DNA from: CAZKJL01 sp964611095
GTDB taxonomy: Bacteria; Patescibacteriota; Gracilibacteria; Peribacterales; Peribacteraceae
DNA: 64,000 bases
Assembly: GCA_964611095.1 (NCBI GenBank)
Contig: CAZSWJ010000001.1
Span: forward strand, 170,970-234,969
Reading direction: 5' to 3'
Shown here: one piece after another, positions 49,589 to 61,100 of the stretch
Numbering within the stretch: position 1 is the first letter of the stretch
Layout of the letters: every line of letters begins with the position of its first letter
The notes under the pieces: model-generated
What the model was told of the DNA's origin: nothing
The model's database searches: none
What the model saw: only the letters and a program-made list of their open reading frames with translations
Made by a program: the position numbers and the translations under genes

Positions 49589-50557
49589 CTACTTCACGAA
49601 CGGTTTCAGATTCTTTTCGATGCGTCCTTTCACGTCGGGGTCGGACGGAATCTTGAACGAATCACCCGTGATCTTCTCGTAGAGCTGAATGTATTTGCTC
49701 GCGAGCATCACGCGGACGTCATCGGTGATTTCGGGCTTGGGCTTGCCGTAATCGAAGCCTTGGTCACGGAGCCACAAGCGGAAGAATTCTTTGTCCAAGC
49801 TCTCGGGCTCTTTGCCTTCCGCCATGCGTTTGTCGTACGACGCGGCGAGCCAGTAGCGCGACGAATCCGGCGTGTGCACTTCGTCGGCCATCGTCACGAC
49901 GCCGTTCTCGTCGAGTCCCATTTCGTACTTCGTATCCACCAAGATCAGGCCGCGCTTCAGCGCGAGTTCCTGTCCGCGTTTGAAGACGGCGAGAGCTTTT
50001 TCGCTGATCTCGGCCCACTGCTTTTCCGTGGCGAGTCCGCGTTCGATGATGCCCTTGGGATCGATGAGTTCGTCGTGTTCGCCCTTCGTGGTCGGCGTGA
50101 TGATCGTCTCGTTGAATTTCTGATTTTTGATCATGCCGTCGGGCAGCTTGTTGCCGCAGAAATCGCGCACGCCCTTGGAATAGTTCACCCATGCGGAAGT
50201 GCCCGTAGAACCTGTCAAATAGGCTCGGACGACGATTTCAACTTTCAACATGTCGAGCCTTTTCACGACCATCGCGTTGGGGTCCGGCGTTGCCACCACA
50301 TGCGTCGGCACGAGGTCCTTGATTTGGTCGAACCACCAGGCGCTGATCTGATTCAGCGTTTGTCCTTTGAGGGGAATGGCGCACCACGCGATGTCGAATG
50401 CCGACTGTCGATCCGTCGCGATGAGAATGCTTTTGTCACCTTGGCTGTAGACGTCGCGCACCTTCCCGACGTACTTGCTTCCGAGACCTTTGAAGTCGGT
50501 CTCTTCCAGAGTCGTCGCGAGAAACGGTCGGAGTTCTTGGGGTGTGGGGGAGGGCAT
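49589..50557 (-). CDS. purC: Phosphoribosylaminoimidazole-succinocarboxamide synthase (SAICAR synthase)
   Basis: 322 residues, the longer type found in yeast and many bacteria. It joins aspartate to CAIR with ATP. Visible are GKVRDVYSQGDKSILIATDR, VVRAYLTGSTGTSAW, KGEHDELI, LILVDTKYEMGLDENG and DEVHTPDSSRYW. No other purine gene is nearby. The ATG at 50557 gives the family start and coincides with the predicted transcription start; upstream in-frame codons do not look coding. Confidence 0.95.
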   Translation of the reverse strand: MPSPTPQELRPFLATTLEETDFKGLGSKYVGKVRDVYSQGDKSILIATDRQSAFDIAWCAIPLKGQTLNQISAWWFDQIKDLVPTHVVATPDPNAMVVKRLDMLKVEIVVRAYLTGSTGTSAWVNYSKGVRDFCGNKLPDGMIKNQKFNETIITPTTKGEHDELIDPKGIIERGLATEKQWAEISEKALAVFKRGQELALKRGLILVDTKYEMGLDENGVVTMADEVHTPDSSRYWLAASYDKRMAEGKEPESLDKEFFRLWLRDQGFDYGKPKPEITDDVRVMLASKYIQLYEKITGDSFKIPSDPDVKGRIEKNLKPFVK

Positions 50558-50563
50558 GATCGG

Positions 50564-50569
50564 ATCGTA
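50564..50569 (-). promoter_or_regulatory. -10 box of purC (leaderless)
   Basis: TACGAT on the minus strand, 6 bases before the purC ATG. Confidence 0.4.
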
Positions 50570-50607
50570 GCATCGGATGCGTCGGACGGAAACCGCGCAT
50601 CCGTTCG

Positions 50608-50636
50608 TTGTTCCGACGGAAGCGTTTCGATACAAT
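50608..50636 (+). promoter_or_regulatory. Promoter of the 50644 gene, predicted leaderless
   Basis: TTGTTC (50608-50613), 17-base spacer, TACAAT (50631-50636). The start point falls on the ATG at 50644. The -35 is the same hexamer as at sodA. Confidence 0.55.
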
Positions 50637-50643
50637 GATCTCC

Positions 50644-51618
50644 ATGCTCAAGCGAGTGTGGATCGGGGTCGTCGCATCGGGTGTGCTCACGGCGTTTCCG
50701 TTCGTTGTGCATGCTCAACAAACGCCTTCCGAAAGCCAAAATCAGGTTAGCATCGTTCAACAAGCGGGGCTCCAGGCCAGGGGCGACTTCGACGTCAGTC
50801 CGCCACGGTCCGTCGTGGAGATGAGTCCGGGCGAAACGCGCGTCGTCGACCTCGCGCTCACGAGTTACGAAGGTGAACCCAGAACATACTCCGTCGGCAC
50901 GGAAGATTTTTCCATGGCCGACGACGAGACGAACGTCATCCAATTCCACGGCGCGAGCGACGGTCCTTTTTCCGCGCGCCATTGGATCACGCTTCCGACC
51001 GAAAGCATTTCGCTCCTCCACGGCGAGCGCGCGACGATACCCGTACGAATCTCCGTTCCGTCGAATGCCGGGCCCGGCGACCGCCAGTCCGTCGTCGTCT
51101 TCCGGCGCGATCCGAAGGCTTCTGCAAGGGATAAATCCAGCCTCATCGCACGCGCGGGGGCGCTGATCTTCGTCACCGTGAAAGGCGGCGACGAGCCTTC
51201 GGGCGAACTCAAACATTTCACTCCGTCGTCGACCGTCAGCCGGTCTCTGCCCGTCCGATTCTTCCTGCAGTTCCGCAATACCGGAGAAGTGCACGTCGTG
51301 CCGAACGGAGAGATCGAGATCAAGAACGTCTTCGGCATGAACGTCGATACGCTGAACGTCGCGAATTGGTACGTGCTTCGCAATTCCACGCGTTCGCAGG
51401 AAGTGCTGTGGCGCCCGGCGTTCGCACTCGGTCACTACACGGCGACCTTGCGCCTGCAAACGTCCGAGAATTCCGATCCCGAATCACGCACGGTCTCGTT
51501 CTGGGTCGTGCCCGTTTTTTCGGTCCTCACCGTGCTCCTCTGCATCTTCATCGTCTCGTTCCTGATTCAGGCGGTTTTGAGTCATCGCGTACCTCCCAAA
51601 AGTAGAAAAAAGAGATAG
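50644..51618 (+). CDS. Exported membrane-anchored Ig-like protein (DUF916-like)
   Basis: 324 residues. An N-terminal signal peptide (MLKRVWIGVVASGVLTAFPF then VVHAQQ, cut after Ala) leads to two beta-sandwich-like parts: DVSPPRSVVEMSPGETRVVD with VPSNAGPGDRQSVVVFRRD, then VRFFLQFRNTGEVHVVPNGE. A hydrophobic segment (VFSVLTVLLCIFIVSFLIQA) and a basic tail (KSRKKR) anchor it from outside. The pattern resembles DUF916/WxL-interacting proteins, which hold surface proteins at the envelope; similarity is by layout, so the assignment is tentative. Position just before the giant surface gene supports an envelope role. Confidence 0.75.
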   Translation: MLKRVWIGVVASGVLTAFPFVVHAQQTPSESQNQVSIVQQAGLQARGDFDVSPPRSVVEMSPGETRVVDLALTSYEGEPRTYSVGTEDFSMADDETNVIQFHGASDGPFSARHWITLPTESISLLHGERATIPVRISVPSNAGPGDRQSVVVFRRDPKASARDKSSLIARAGALIFVTVKGGDEPSGELKHFTPSSTVSRSLPVRFFLQFRNTGEVHVVPNGEIEIKNVFGMNVDTLNVANWYVLRNSTRSQEVLWRPAFALGHYTATLRLQTSENSDPESRTVSFWVVPVFSVLTVLLCIFIVSFLIQAVLSHRVPPKSRKKR

Positions 51619-51639
51619 ATAAATGGTGTTATCAGTGTA

Positions 51640-51668
51640 TTGGTTATATACCAAAAATATGGTATAAT
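51640..51668 (+). promoter_or_regulatory. Promoter and overlapping palindrome of the 57-aa gene
   Basis: TTGGTT (51640-51645), 17-base spacer, perfect TATAAT (51663-51668). ATACCA / TGGTAT forms an inverted repeat across the spacer and -10, a likely operator. Confidence 0.6.
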
Positions 51669-51695
51669 AATATAAATACCCCACACGAAAGAACT

Positions 51696-51869
51696 ATGTT
51701 CACGTTCCTGTTTCAGCACGTTTCCCGGAAGCACGCTTGGCGTGCGGTGACTTTGGCGATGGTGTCGGCGGTCGTTCTCTACGTTGCGTTTCTCGTCATT
51801 GCCGAGCCTCTGCATGCGTTTGCGTCGTTCGTAGCTTCCATCGACGCGAAAAATTCGATGATCATCTGA
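51696..51869 (+). CDS. Small membrane protein (57 aa)
   Basis: MFTFLFQHVSRKHAWRAVTL is followed by a hydrophobic helix (AMVSAVVLYVAFLVIA) and a short tail ending ASIDAKNSMII. One membrane helix or an uncleaved signal anchor. It has its own promoter with a palindrome and a nested-stem terminator, so it is a self-contained unit. No family recognised. Confidence 0.6.
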   Translation: MFTFLFQHVSRKHAWRAVTLAMVSAVVLYVAFLVIAEPLHAFASFVASIDAKNSMII

Positions 51870-51890
51870 CGAGCCCGTCACGAAAAATTC

Positions 51891-51936
51891 ATGCCGAAGT
51901 ATGTCTAGGATACTGGACATAACGGCATCATTTTTT
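51891..51936 (+). terminator. Nested-stem terminator of the 57-aa gene
   Basis: Outer ATGCC / GGCAT and inner TATGTC / GACATA stems, then TTTTTT. A smaller hairpin GGCT-TAT-AGCC with TTAATTTTT lies at 51959-51979. The rest of the stretch to 52068 shows nothing clear. Confidence 0.7.
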
Positions 51937-52068
51937 CATTTCGTATTGTTAAGGGCATGGGCTTATAGCCTTAATTTTTGTATTCAGCGTGCTTCATTGA
52001 TCAGTTTTGACATCACTCTAATATATTGCCCAATACACCCCCCTACCATCCTCAAAACCGCATAAATG

Positions 52069-52077
52069 TGATAAAAT
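52069..52077 (+). promoter_or_regulatory. Extended -10 promoter of the giant surface gene
   Basis: TG-A-TAAAAT, about 50 bases before the ATG. The leader contains a CGCGTT / AACGCG inverted repeat (52090-52114). Confidence 0.55.
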
Positions 52078-52134
52078 AGAGAGATTTCCCGCGTTGCATA
52101 TATAAAAAAACGCGCGCGAGAAATAAACACACAC

Positions 52135-55100
52135 ATGCACACGAACACACGCCGTCGGCTGAAGATCAGTGCAGCAGTGCTGCTGATCGTCGTTCTCGTG
52201 GCGGCGTTTTTCTTGATGGCGCATGCGACCTCGACCTGGACCAAGACCGGCCCGGGCGGCACCGTGGTTTCCGAAACGTCGTCCACCACGGTCGTTGCCG
52301 CCGTCGATGAGCCCGCTCCGACTCCGAACATCCCGAAGCCCAGCTGGATCAACTTCGACGACGCCGTCTGGTCCATGCACGATGACACCGCGACGTACGG
52401 TTCCGATGACGCGGCACATGCCGCCGCCATCGATGCCGATGCGGTCACGCTTCGTTCCAACACGCAGACTCGCTTGCTCGAACGCCTCGGAGCCACGAGC
52501 TTCAACCTGCTCGCCGCATTCGGTTCGGGCCGAAACGGCCAGGTGCTGACGTACGTGAACGGCAAAATCGAGTGGAAAGACGTTCCGGTTCTCCACGGTG
52601 CGGCGGAAGTCATCGAGAGCGGCGTGGGTCGCAGGCCCGAGTCGTTCATTGACGGTGTCCGTCACTACGGCGGCGGGGGATCGACTACCGCCACGACCAC
52701 AACGACGAGTGGCGGAGGAACCGGTGACCTGACGCAGAGCACCGCCGACGGACGGTACGTGAACATCTCCGGCGACACGATGAACGGTGCGCTCGTCATC
52801 GCGTACGACGGACTCGGTCTCAACATCACGGGCACCGCGTCCGGCGATACGATCCACGCCGAGAAGTATCTCACCGTCAGCGGCACCACGGTCTTCGACG
52901 GCAATGCACGCTTCAACTCCACGCTCACGATCAACAGCGTGACGTACAGCTTCCCGGCGAGCGACGGCGCGGGCAGCGGCAAAGTCCTCAAGAGCGACGG
53001 CGCCGGAAATCTTTCCTGGGCCGATGACAACACCGTGGGTACCGGACTCAGCATCGCCACGGGCGACCAGCGTTACGTGAAGAAGCAAGGCGACACCATG
53101 ACGGGCGCACTCGTCATCGATATCCGTAACGGCGCACTCGGCACCGTGGGTCTCAAGGTCGTCAACACGCTCTCGGGTGCGAACATCCACGCCGAACGCT
53201 CGCTCTCGACATCGGGCTCTCTCGTCTTCGAGGGCTCCGCCTCGGGCTCCAGCCTCTACATCGCTTCGTCCCTCCAGGGTGCGGGTCTCACGGATTGTGA
53301 TGCCGCAACGCAGACCCTGAACTGGGATGCTTCCACCGGACGATTCTCCTGTGGAACGGATGCCGATACGGACACGCAGTTCAGTAACACCGGCTCACTC
53401 CAGACCGCGTTCGACGCTCGCTACGTGAACACCTCGGGTGACACGGTCACGGGCTCGCTCCTCGTGAAGGGCAACTTGTCCGGCGCTCGTCTGATCATTT
53501 CCGAGAACGCCAACATCTCCGGTTCGCTCCTCGTGCTCAACGGCATCACCACCCGCGGCACGCTCTCGGGCTCCCGTCTCGTCGTCTCCGGTCACGCCAA
53601 CATCTCGGGTTCACTCCTCGTTCTCAACAACATCACGACCCGTGGAACCCTGAGCGGAGCCAACCTTACCGTCAGCAAGTCCGCTTCGATCTCGGGTTCG
53701 CTTCTCGTGAAAACTGCGATCGCCTCCAAGGGCTCCGTCTCCGGTGCCACGATCTTCGGCTTTGGACTGGGCTCGTGTTCCGGTGCGGGACAGAAGCTCA
53801 GCTACAACAATTCCACAGGAGTCTTCGGCTGCGCCAGCGACGTCGATACGAATACGCAATTCAGCAACACGGGTTCTCTCCAGACTGCGTTCGACGCCCG
53901 TTACGTGAACACCAGCGGCGACACCATGACCGGAGCTCTCTCCGTCCGTGCCACGCTCTCCGGTGCACGTCTCGTCATCAGCAACAACGCGAACATCTCC
54001 GGCTCACTGCTCGTGCTCAACGACATCACAGCACGCGGAACGTTGAGCGGAACCAAGCTTGCCGTCAGTTCTTCGGCAACGATCTCCGGTGCACTTCTCG
54101 TCAAAACTTCGATCACGAGCAAGGGCTCGATCTCCGGTTCCACCATCCTCGGCTTCGGCTTGGGCTCTTGTACGGGTGCTTCGCAGAAGCTTCTGTACAA
54201 CAGTTCCACGAACACATTCGAATGCGGAACGATCACGGCATCGACCGCATTCAGCACGGGCAACGTCATCACGATCGGTGACGCTCGTTACGTCAACGCT
54301 TCCGGTGACACGATGACGGGCGCACTCTCCGTTCGCGGAACGCTCTCGGGTTCTCGTCTCTCGATCAGCAACAACGCGAACATCTCCGGCTCACTCCTCG
54401 TCCTCAACGACATCGTTGCACGGGGAACTCTGAGCGGAACCAAGCTGACCGTCAGCTCGTCCGCCACGATCTCGGGAGCCTTGCTCGTCAAAACGTCGAT
54501 TACATCGAAGGGCTCGCTCTCGGGCTCCTCGTTCTACGGTGCCGGTCTCGGTACGTGCAACGGCTCCACGCAGAAAGTCGTCTACGACGCCGCAACGGGC
54601 AAGTTCAGCTGTTCTACAGACCAGACCGGCGGCAGCGGAACCTTCGGCACCGGCAACGTCATCGTCATCGGTGATGCTCGTTACGTGAACGCCAGCGGCG
54701 ACACGATGACGGGTGCACTCAGCGTCCGTGCCACGCTCTCCGGTTCCCGCCTCGTGATCTCCGGCAACGCCAACATCACGGGCTCGCTGCTCGTCGTTGG
54801 AGGAATCACGTCTCGTGGAACGATCTCCGGTTCCGTACTCCATGCATCCGCGACACTCAGTTCTTCCGGTGGAATCGTCTTTGAGGGAACAGCCTCGGGT
54901 TCCTCCCTCTATATCGCTTCCTCTCTCCAGGGTGTAGGCCTTACAGATTGTGATGCCGCTTCGCAGACACTCAATTGGGACTCTTCGACCGGTCGCTTCT
55001 CGTGCGGAACCGATCAGGATACCCAGTTCTCCAACACCGGTTCACTCCAGACAGCCTTCGACGCTCGCTACGTCAATCAGAGCGGTGACACTGTCACAGG

Positions 55101-58100
55101 ATCTCTCCTCGTGAAAGGAAACTTGTCCGGTGCTCGTCTGATCATTTCTCAGAACGCCAACATCTCCGGCTCACTTCTTGTACTGAACAACATCACGACT
55201 CGGGGCAATCTTTCCGGTTCCACGCTGACCGTTTCGTCGTCCGGAACAAAGATCAACAACATCCAGTATTACTGGCCCGGCTACACGTACTCCGGCGGAT
55301 ATCTGCGAGTTTCCGCAAACGGTACGTTGCAGTGGACCACCGTTCCCATTCCTCAAACCCCGAATGAAGTCGGGACCGCCGCCTTCAGCGGTGCGGTGCG
55401 CATCATCAGCGATGCTCGTTACGTGAACGTCTCCGGTGACACCATGACCGGTTCACTCAGCGTGCGAGGCAATCTCTCCGGTTCCACCCTGAATATTTCA
55501 GCTTCGGGTACCAATATCCGCAACGTTCAATATTACTGGCCCGGCTACACGTACTCCGGCGGATATCTCCGGGTATCAGGTGACGGAAGGCTTCAGTGGA
55601 CCACCGTGGCAATTCCGAGTACTCCCAATGAGGTCGGCACCGCCTCGTTCACCGGCGCCGTTCAGATCGTCAGCGACTCGCGCTACGTCAATATTTCCGG
55701 TGATACGATGACGGGAGCTCTCTCCGTCCGGGGAACACTGTCCGGCTCGCGCCTCGTCGTCAGCGGTAACGCCAACATCACGGGCTCATTGCTTGTACTC
55801 AATAATATCGTCGCACGTGGCACCATCTCCGGTTCCGTCTTGCATGCATCCGCAACGCTCAGTTCCTCGGGTGGCGTGGTATGGGAAGGCATGGCATCGG
55901 GATCCTCCCTCTATATAGGTACCTCGCTCCGCGGTGCGGGTCTCACGGACTGTACGGGCGGCAATAAACTTCTCTGGGATGCCACGAGCGGCCGCTTCAG
56001 CTGTGCTGCGGACCAATCCTCGGGTTCCGGCTTGGACCAGAACGCGGGTGATGCCCGCTACGTCCGTAAGTCAGGTGACACCATGACGGGTGCGCTCGTT
56101 ATCAACGTCCTGAACGGCAACATCAACACCGTCGGACTGAAGGTCGTGAACACGCTCTCCGGCGCGAATCTCCATGCCGAGCGCACGCTTTCAACCTCCG
56201 GCTCGCTCGTCTTCGAAGGCTCCGCCTCGGGTTCCAGCCTCTACATCGCAACCTCCATCCAGGGTGCGGGTCTCACGGATTGTGATGCCGCAACGCAGAC
56301 TCTGAACTGGGATGCAGCAACCGGCCGCTTCTCCTGCGGAACCGATCTCGATACGGACACGCAGTTCAGTAACACGGGTTCTCTCCAGACTGCGTTCGAC
56401 GCTCGCTACGTGAACACCTCGGGTGACACGGTCACGGGCTCGCTCCTCGTGAAGGGCAACTTGTCCGGCGCTCGTCTGATCATTTCCGAGAACGCCAACA
56501 TCTCCGGTTCGCTCCTCGTGCTCAACGGCATCACCACCCGCGGCACGCTCTCGGGCTCCCGTCTCGTCGTCTCCGGTCACGCCAACATCTCGGGTTCACT
56601 CCTCGTTCTCAACAACATCACGACCCGCGGAACCCTGAGCGGAGCCAATCTTACCGTCTCCAAGTCCGCTTCGATCTCGGGTTCACTCCTCGTCAAAACG
56701 AGCATCGCCTCCAAGGGCTCCGTCTCCGGTGCCACGATCTTCGGCTTCGGACTCGGTTCCTGTTCCGGTGCCAACCAGAAGCTCGTGTACAACAATTCCA
56801 CGAACGTCTTCGGATGTGCTGCCGACGTCGACACGGACACGAACACGCAGTTCAGCAACACGGGTTCGCTCCAGCTCGCCTTCGACAGCCGCTACGTCAA
56901 TACCAGCGGCGACACGATGACGGGATCTCTCAGCGTGCGTGCAACACTCTCCGGTTCTCGTCTCGTCATCAGCGGCAACGCGAACATCACGGGCTCGCTG
57001 CTCGTCGTCGGTGGAATCACCTCCCGCGGAACCATCTCCGGTTCCGTCCTCCACGCATCCGCAACGCTCACTTCCTCGGGTGGCGTGGTATGGGAAGGCA
57101 TGGCGTCGGGATCCTCCCTCTATCTGGGTACCTCGCTCCGCGGTGCGGGTCTCACGGACTGTACGGGGGGCAATAAACTCCTCTGGGATGCCACGAGCGG
57201 CCGCTTCAGCTGTGCTGCCGATCAGTCGGCTGCATCGGGCTTGGACCAGAACTCCGGTGATGCCAGGTACGTCCGCAAATCCGGTGGCACGATGACGGGT
57301 GCTCTCGTCATCAACCTCACATCCGGATACGTCGGTCTTCGTGTTCTGAACACCGCGTCCGGCGCAGTCTTCCATGCCGAGCAAACCCTTTCTTCTTCCG
57401 GTTCACTCGTCTTCGAAGGCTCCGCTTCCGGTGCCAGTCTCTACATCGCAACCTCGATCCAGGGCGCAGGTCTTACTGATTGTGATGCAGCGACGCAGAC
57501 GTTGAATTGGGACGCAGCAACCGGCCGCTTCTCCTGCGGAACCGATCTCGATACGGACACGCAGTTCAGCAACACCGGTTCTCTCCAGACGGCTTTTGAT
57601 AACCGCTACCTGAATCAAAGCGGTGACACGATGACGGGTGCGCTTGTCATTAACCTTACCAGCGGATTCATCGGACTCCGTGTCATCAATACCGCATCCG
57701 GCAACATCATCCATGCCGAGAAGGATCTCACGTCCTCCGGCACTCTCATCGTGAACGGTGCTACGCGTCTCAAGTCCACACTCACGATTCTCGGCACGCT
57801 CACGGGTAACGTCCTCCATGCCGAGAAGTCACTCTCGAGCTCCGGAACGCTCGTCTTCGAAGGTGCCGCATCGGGCTCCTCTCTTTATATCGCAACGTCG
57901 TTCGATGGTGCGGGACTCGCCGACTGTGACACCGCGGGCACCAGCAAGCTGCTCTGGGACTCGACGTCCAAGCGTTTCTCCTGCGGCACGGATACCGACA
58001 CGAACACACAGTGGTCCAACACGGGTGCACTGCAGACGGCATTCGATTCCCGTTACGTGAACGTCGCCGGTGACACCATGACGGGCACGCTCGTTCTCCA

Positions 58101-61100
58101 AAACGGCAACACGCACACGGCAACGAATACGCCGCTCCTCAATGTCCGTGGCACGATGTCCGGTCGCTCGCTCATCATCGCGGGCACCGGAGCATCGACA
58201 GCACCGCTCATCTACACCGACGTCAGCACGGGTCGCGTGGGTATCGGTACCAGTGCGCCGTCCGCCATCTTGGAACTTCGATCCGATACCGATGCCAACG
58301 CGAAAATTCGCGTCGTGTACACGGGTACTCCCGCCACGAATGCCGGCGGCGGAGCGTTCCAGGGATACATCTCGCAGGTGCCCACCGCAGCGGGACAGCG
58401 TCTCGGTAACCTCCAGCTCGGCGCCTTCGACAGCAGCAACACGGCACGCACGTCCATCGGAGTGTTCGGTTACGCCGGTGAAGCGTGGGGCGCACTCGCA
58501 TCTCGTGCCGGTTACCTCACGTTCGAGACGACGCCGCTCGGTTCCGTCACTCGTGCCGAACGCGTCCGTATCGATACGAACGGATACATGGGTGTGGGCA
58601 CCACGACTCCCAAGGCTCAGGTCGATGTTCTCGGTACGATCTCGGGCTCTCGCCTCAGCATCAGCAACAACGCCAACATCTCCGGTTCTCTCCTGAGCAT
58701 CGGCAACATCACCACACGCGGTACGCTCTCGGGTTCTCGTCTCGTCGTCTCCGGTCACGGTACGATCTCGGGTTCGCTCCTCGTCCTCAATAACATCACG
58801 GCTCGTGGCACGCTCTCGGGCACGAATCTTACGGTGAGCTCGTCCGCTTCCATCTCGGGAACGCTCATCGTCAAAACGGGAATTACGAGCAAGGGTTCCG
58901 TCTCCGGTTCCACCATTCTCGGGTTCGGCTTGGGTTCTTGTACAGGCGCTTCTCAGAAGCTTCTGTACAACAACGCAACGAACAAATTCGAATGCGGAAC
59001 GATCAGCGCATCCGCTTCGTTCTCCACGGGCAACGTGCTCACCATCGGTGACGCTCGCTACGTGAAGAAATCCGGCGACACCATGACGGGTGCCCTCGTC
59101 ATCAACGTCACGAACGGTGCGCTCGGTACCCTCGGTCTCCGCGTCATCAATACCTTCTCCGGAGCCGTAGTTCATGCGGAAAAGACGCTTACCTCGTCCG
59201 GCACCGTCGTCACGAACTCGGGATACTTGCTCTCCGCTGCACGCAACCAAGTCATCCGCATGCAGACGGGCACCGGCACGGGCAAGAACCTCTCCATTCT
59301 CGGTGCCACCGGTTCCGGAGGTTACGCCGGAGGTGCCATCAACATCGAAGCAGGTACGAGCGTGCGTGTCCTCCGAGGTGGCTCGTCTTCCACACCCATC
59401 ACGCTCGTGCAGAAGAAGAGTGCTGCAAGCGATACGACTCCCGTTGCCGTCACGTGGGATTCCACAACCACAGCGGGCAACTTGCTCGTTGCCGTCGTGA
59501 CCAACAAGAGACCCGGCCCCACGTCCGTGCCGACCATCACTCCTCCGGCAGGATGGACGCTCGCCAAAACCCAGACGACGGACCTCGGCAACGGGCATCG
59601 TTGGAGAACGTCCATCTACTACATCGAGAACGCGTCGGCACGCAGCGGATCCGAATCCTTCACCGGTGAAGGATACATGGGCTCCGCGTACATGACTCTC
59701 GCTCTCTTCGAATACTCCGGAATCCTGACCTCGGGTGCTCTCGACCAGACTGCGGGAGCATCCGCTGCCGCCACGACCGACACGACCGCGAACAGCGGAA
59801 CGACCGGCACAACCGCTCAGGCCGATGAATTGGTCATCGCAACGTTCAGCAACGGTGCTTCCGCGTTCGGAACGCCGACCAACAGCTTCACCGCGCGCGA
59901 GACACCAAGCAGCGTCATTTACACGACCGTTGCGGACAAAACCCTGACGGCAACGGATACGCCAAGCACATCAGCGACGCATACCGCATCGTCCAACGTC
60001 GGTGCGATCGCGACGTTTAAGGCGATCGGAGGCGGTGTTGCCGCAACCGCGTACGTTTCGACCGCAGGTTCCCTGACCCTCAACGCCGGTTCCGGATCGA
60101 GCCCCGTCATCATCATCGGTAACAAGTACAGCCCCACGGTCCGCCTCGTGCAGAGCGGGGGAGCCGTCGCCATCGGCAAGACCACGCCGAGCGGCAACGC
60201 CAAGCTCGATGTGCTCGGAACGATCTCCGGTTCTCGCCTCGTCATCAGCAACAACGCCAACATCTCGGGCTCCCTCCTCAGCATCGGCAACATCGTGACG
60301 CGTGGCACCATGTCGGGTAACCGCCTCGTCGTCAGCAGCAACGCGAACATTTCCGGCTCGCTCGTCGTGCTCAACGGCATCACGAGCCGCGGCACGTTCT
60401 CCGGCTCGCGCCTTGTCGTTTCCGGTCATGCCAACATCTCGGGCGCACTACTCGTCCTCAATAACATCACGACTCGCGGAACCCTGAGCGGAGCCAACCT
60501 TACGGTGTCCAAGTCGGCATCGATCTCTGGCTCACTGCTCGTCAAAACGAGCATCGCTTCCAAGGGATCCGTCTCCGGTGCCACGATCTTCGGCTTCGGA
60601 CTGGGCTCCTGCTCGGGTGCCGGACAGAAGCTTGTCTACAACAACTCCACCAACGTCTTCGGATGTGCGAGCGACGTCGATACGAATACGCAGTTCAGCA
60701 ACACGGGCTCACTCCAGGTTGCTTTCGACAGCCGCTATGTGAACCAATCCGGTGACACCATGACCGGTGCCCTCACGATCGGCATTACGAACGGCAGTAT
60801 CAGCACCGTCGGACTCAAGGTCATCAACACGCTTTCCGGCGCGCGCCTCCATGCCGAGCGCGAGCTTTCATCCTCGGGTACGTTCGTCCTCAAAAACCGT
60901 GCGGGAACTGCAACGGGAAACATTTTCGTCATCGATACATCCGGCCTCATCTACGACGCCACGAACAAGCGCGTCGGTGTGAACACCACGTCTCCCGATG
61001 CGGCGATGCACGTCGTTGCACCCGCTGCACTCGGTTCGACCACACCCGTCATGAAGCTTCAAGGTTCGTCCGGCAACTCTTCTCCGACGGGTGCCGCAAT

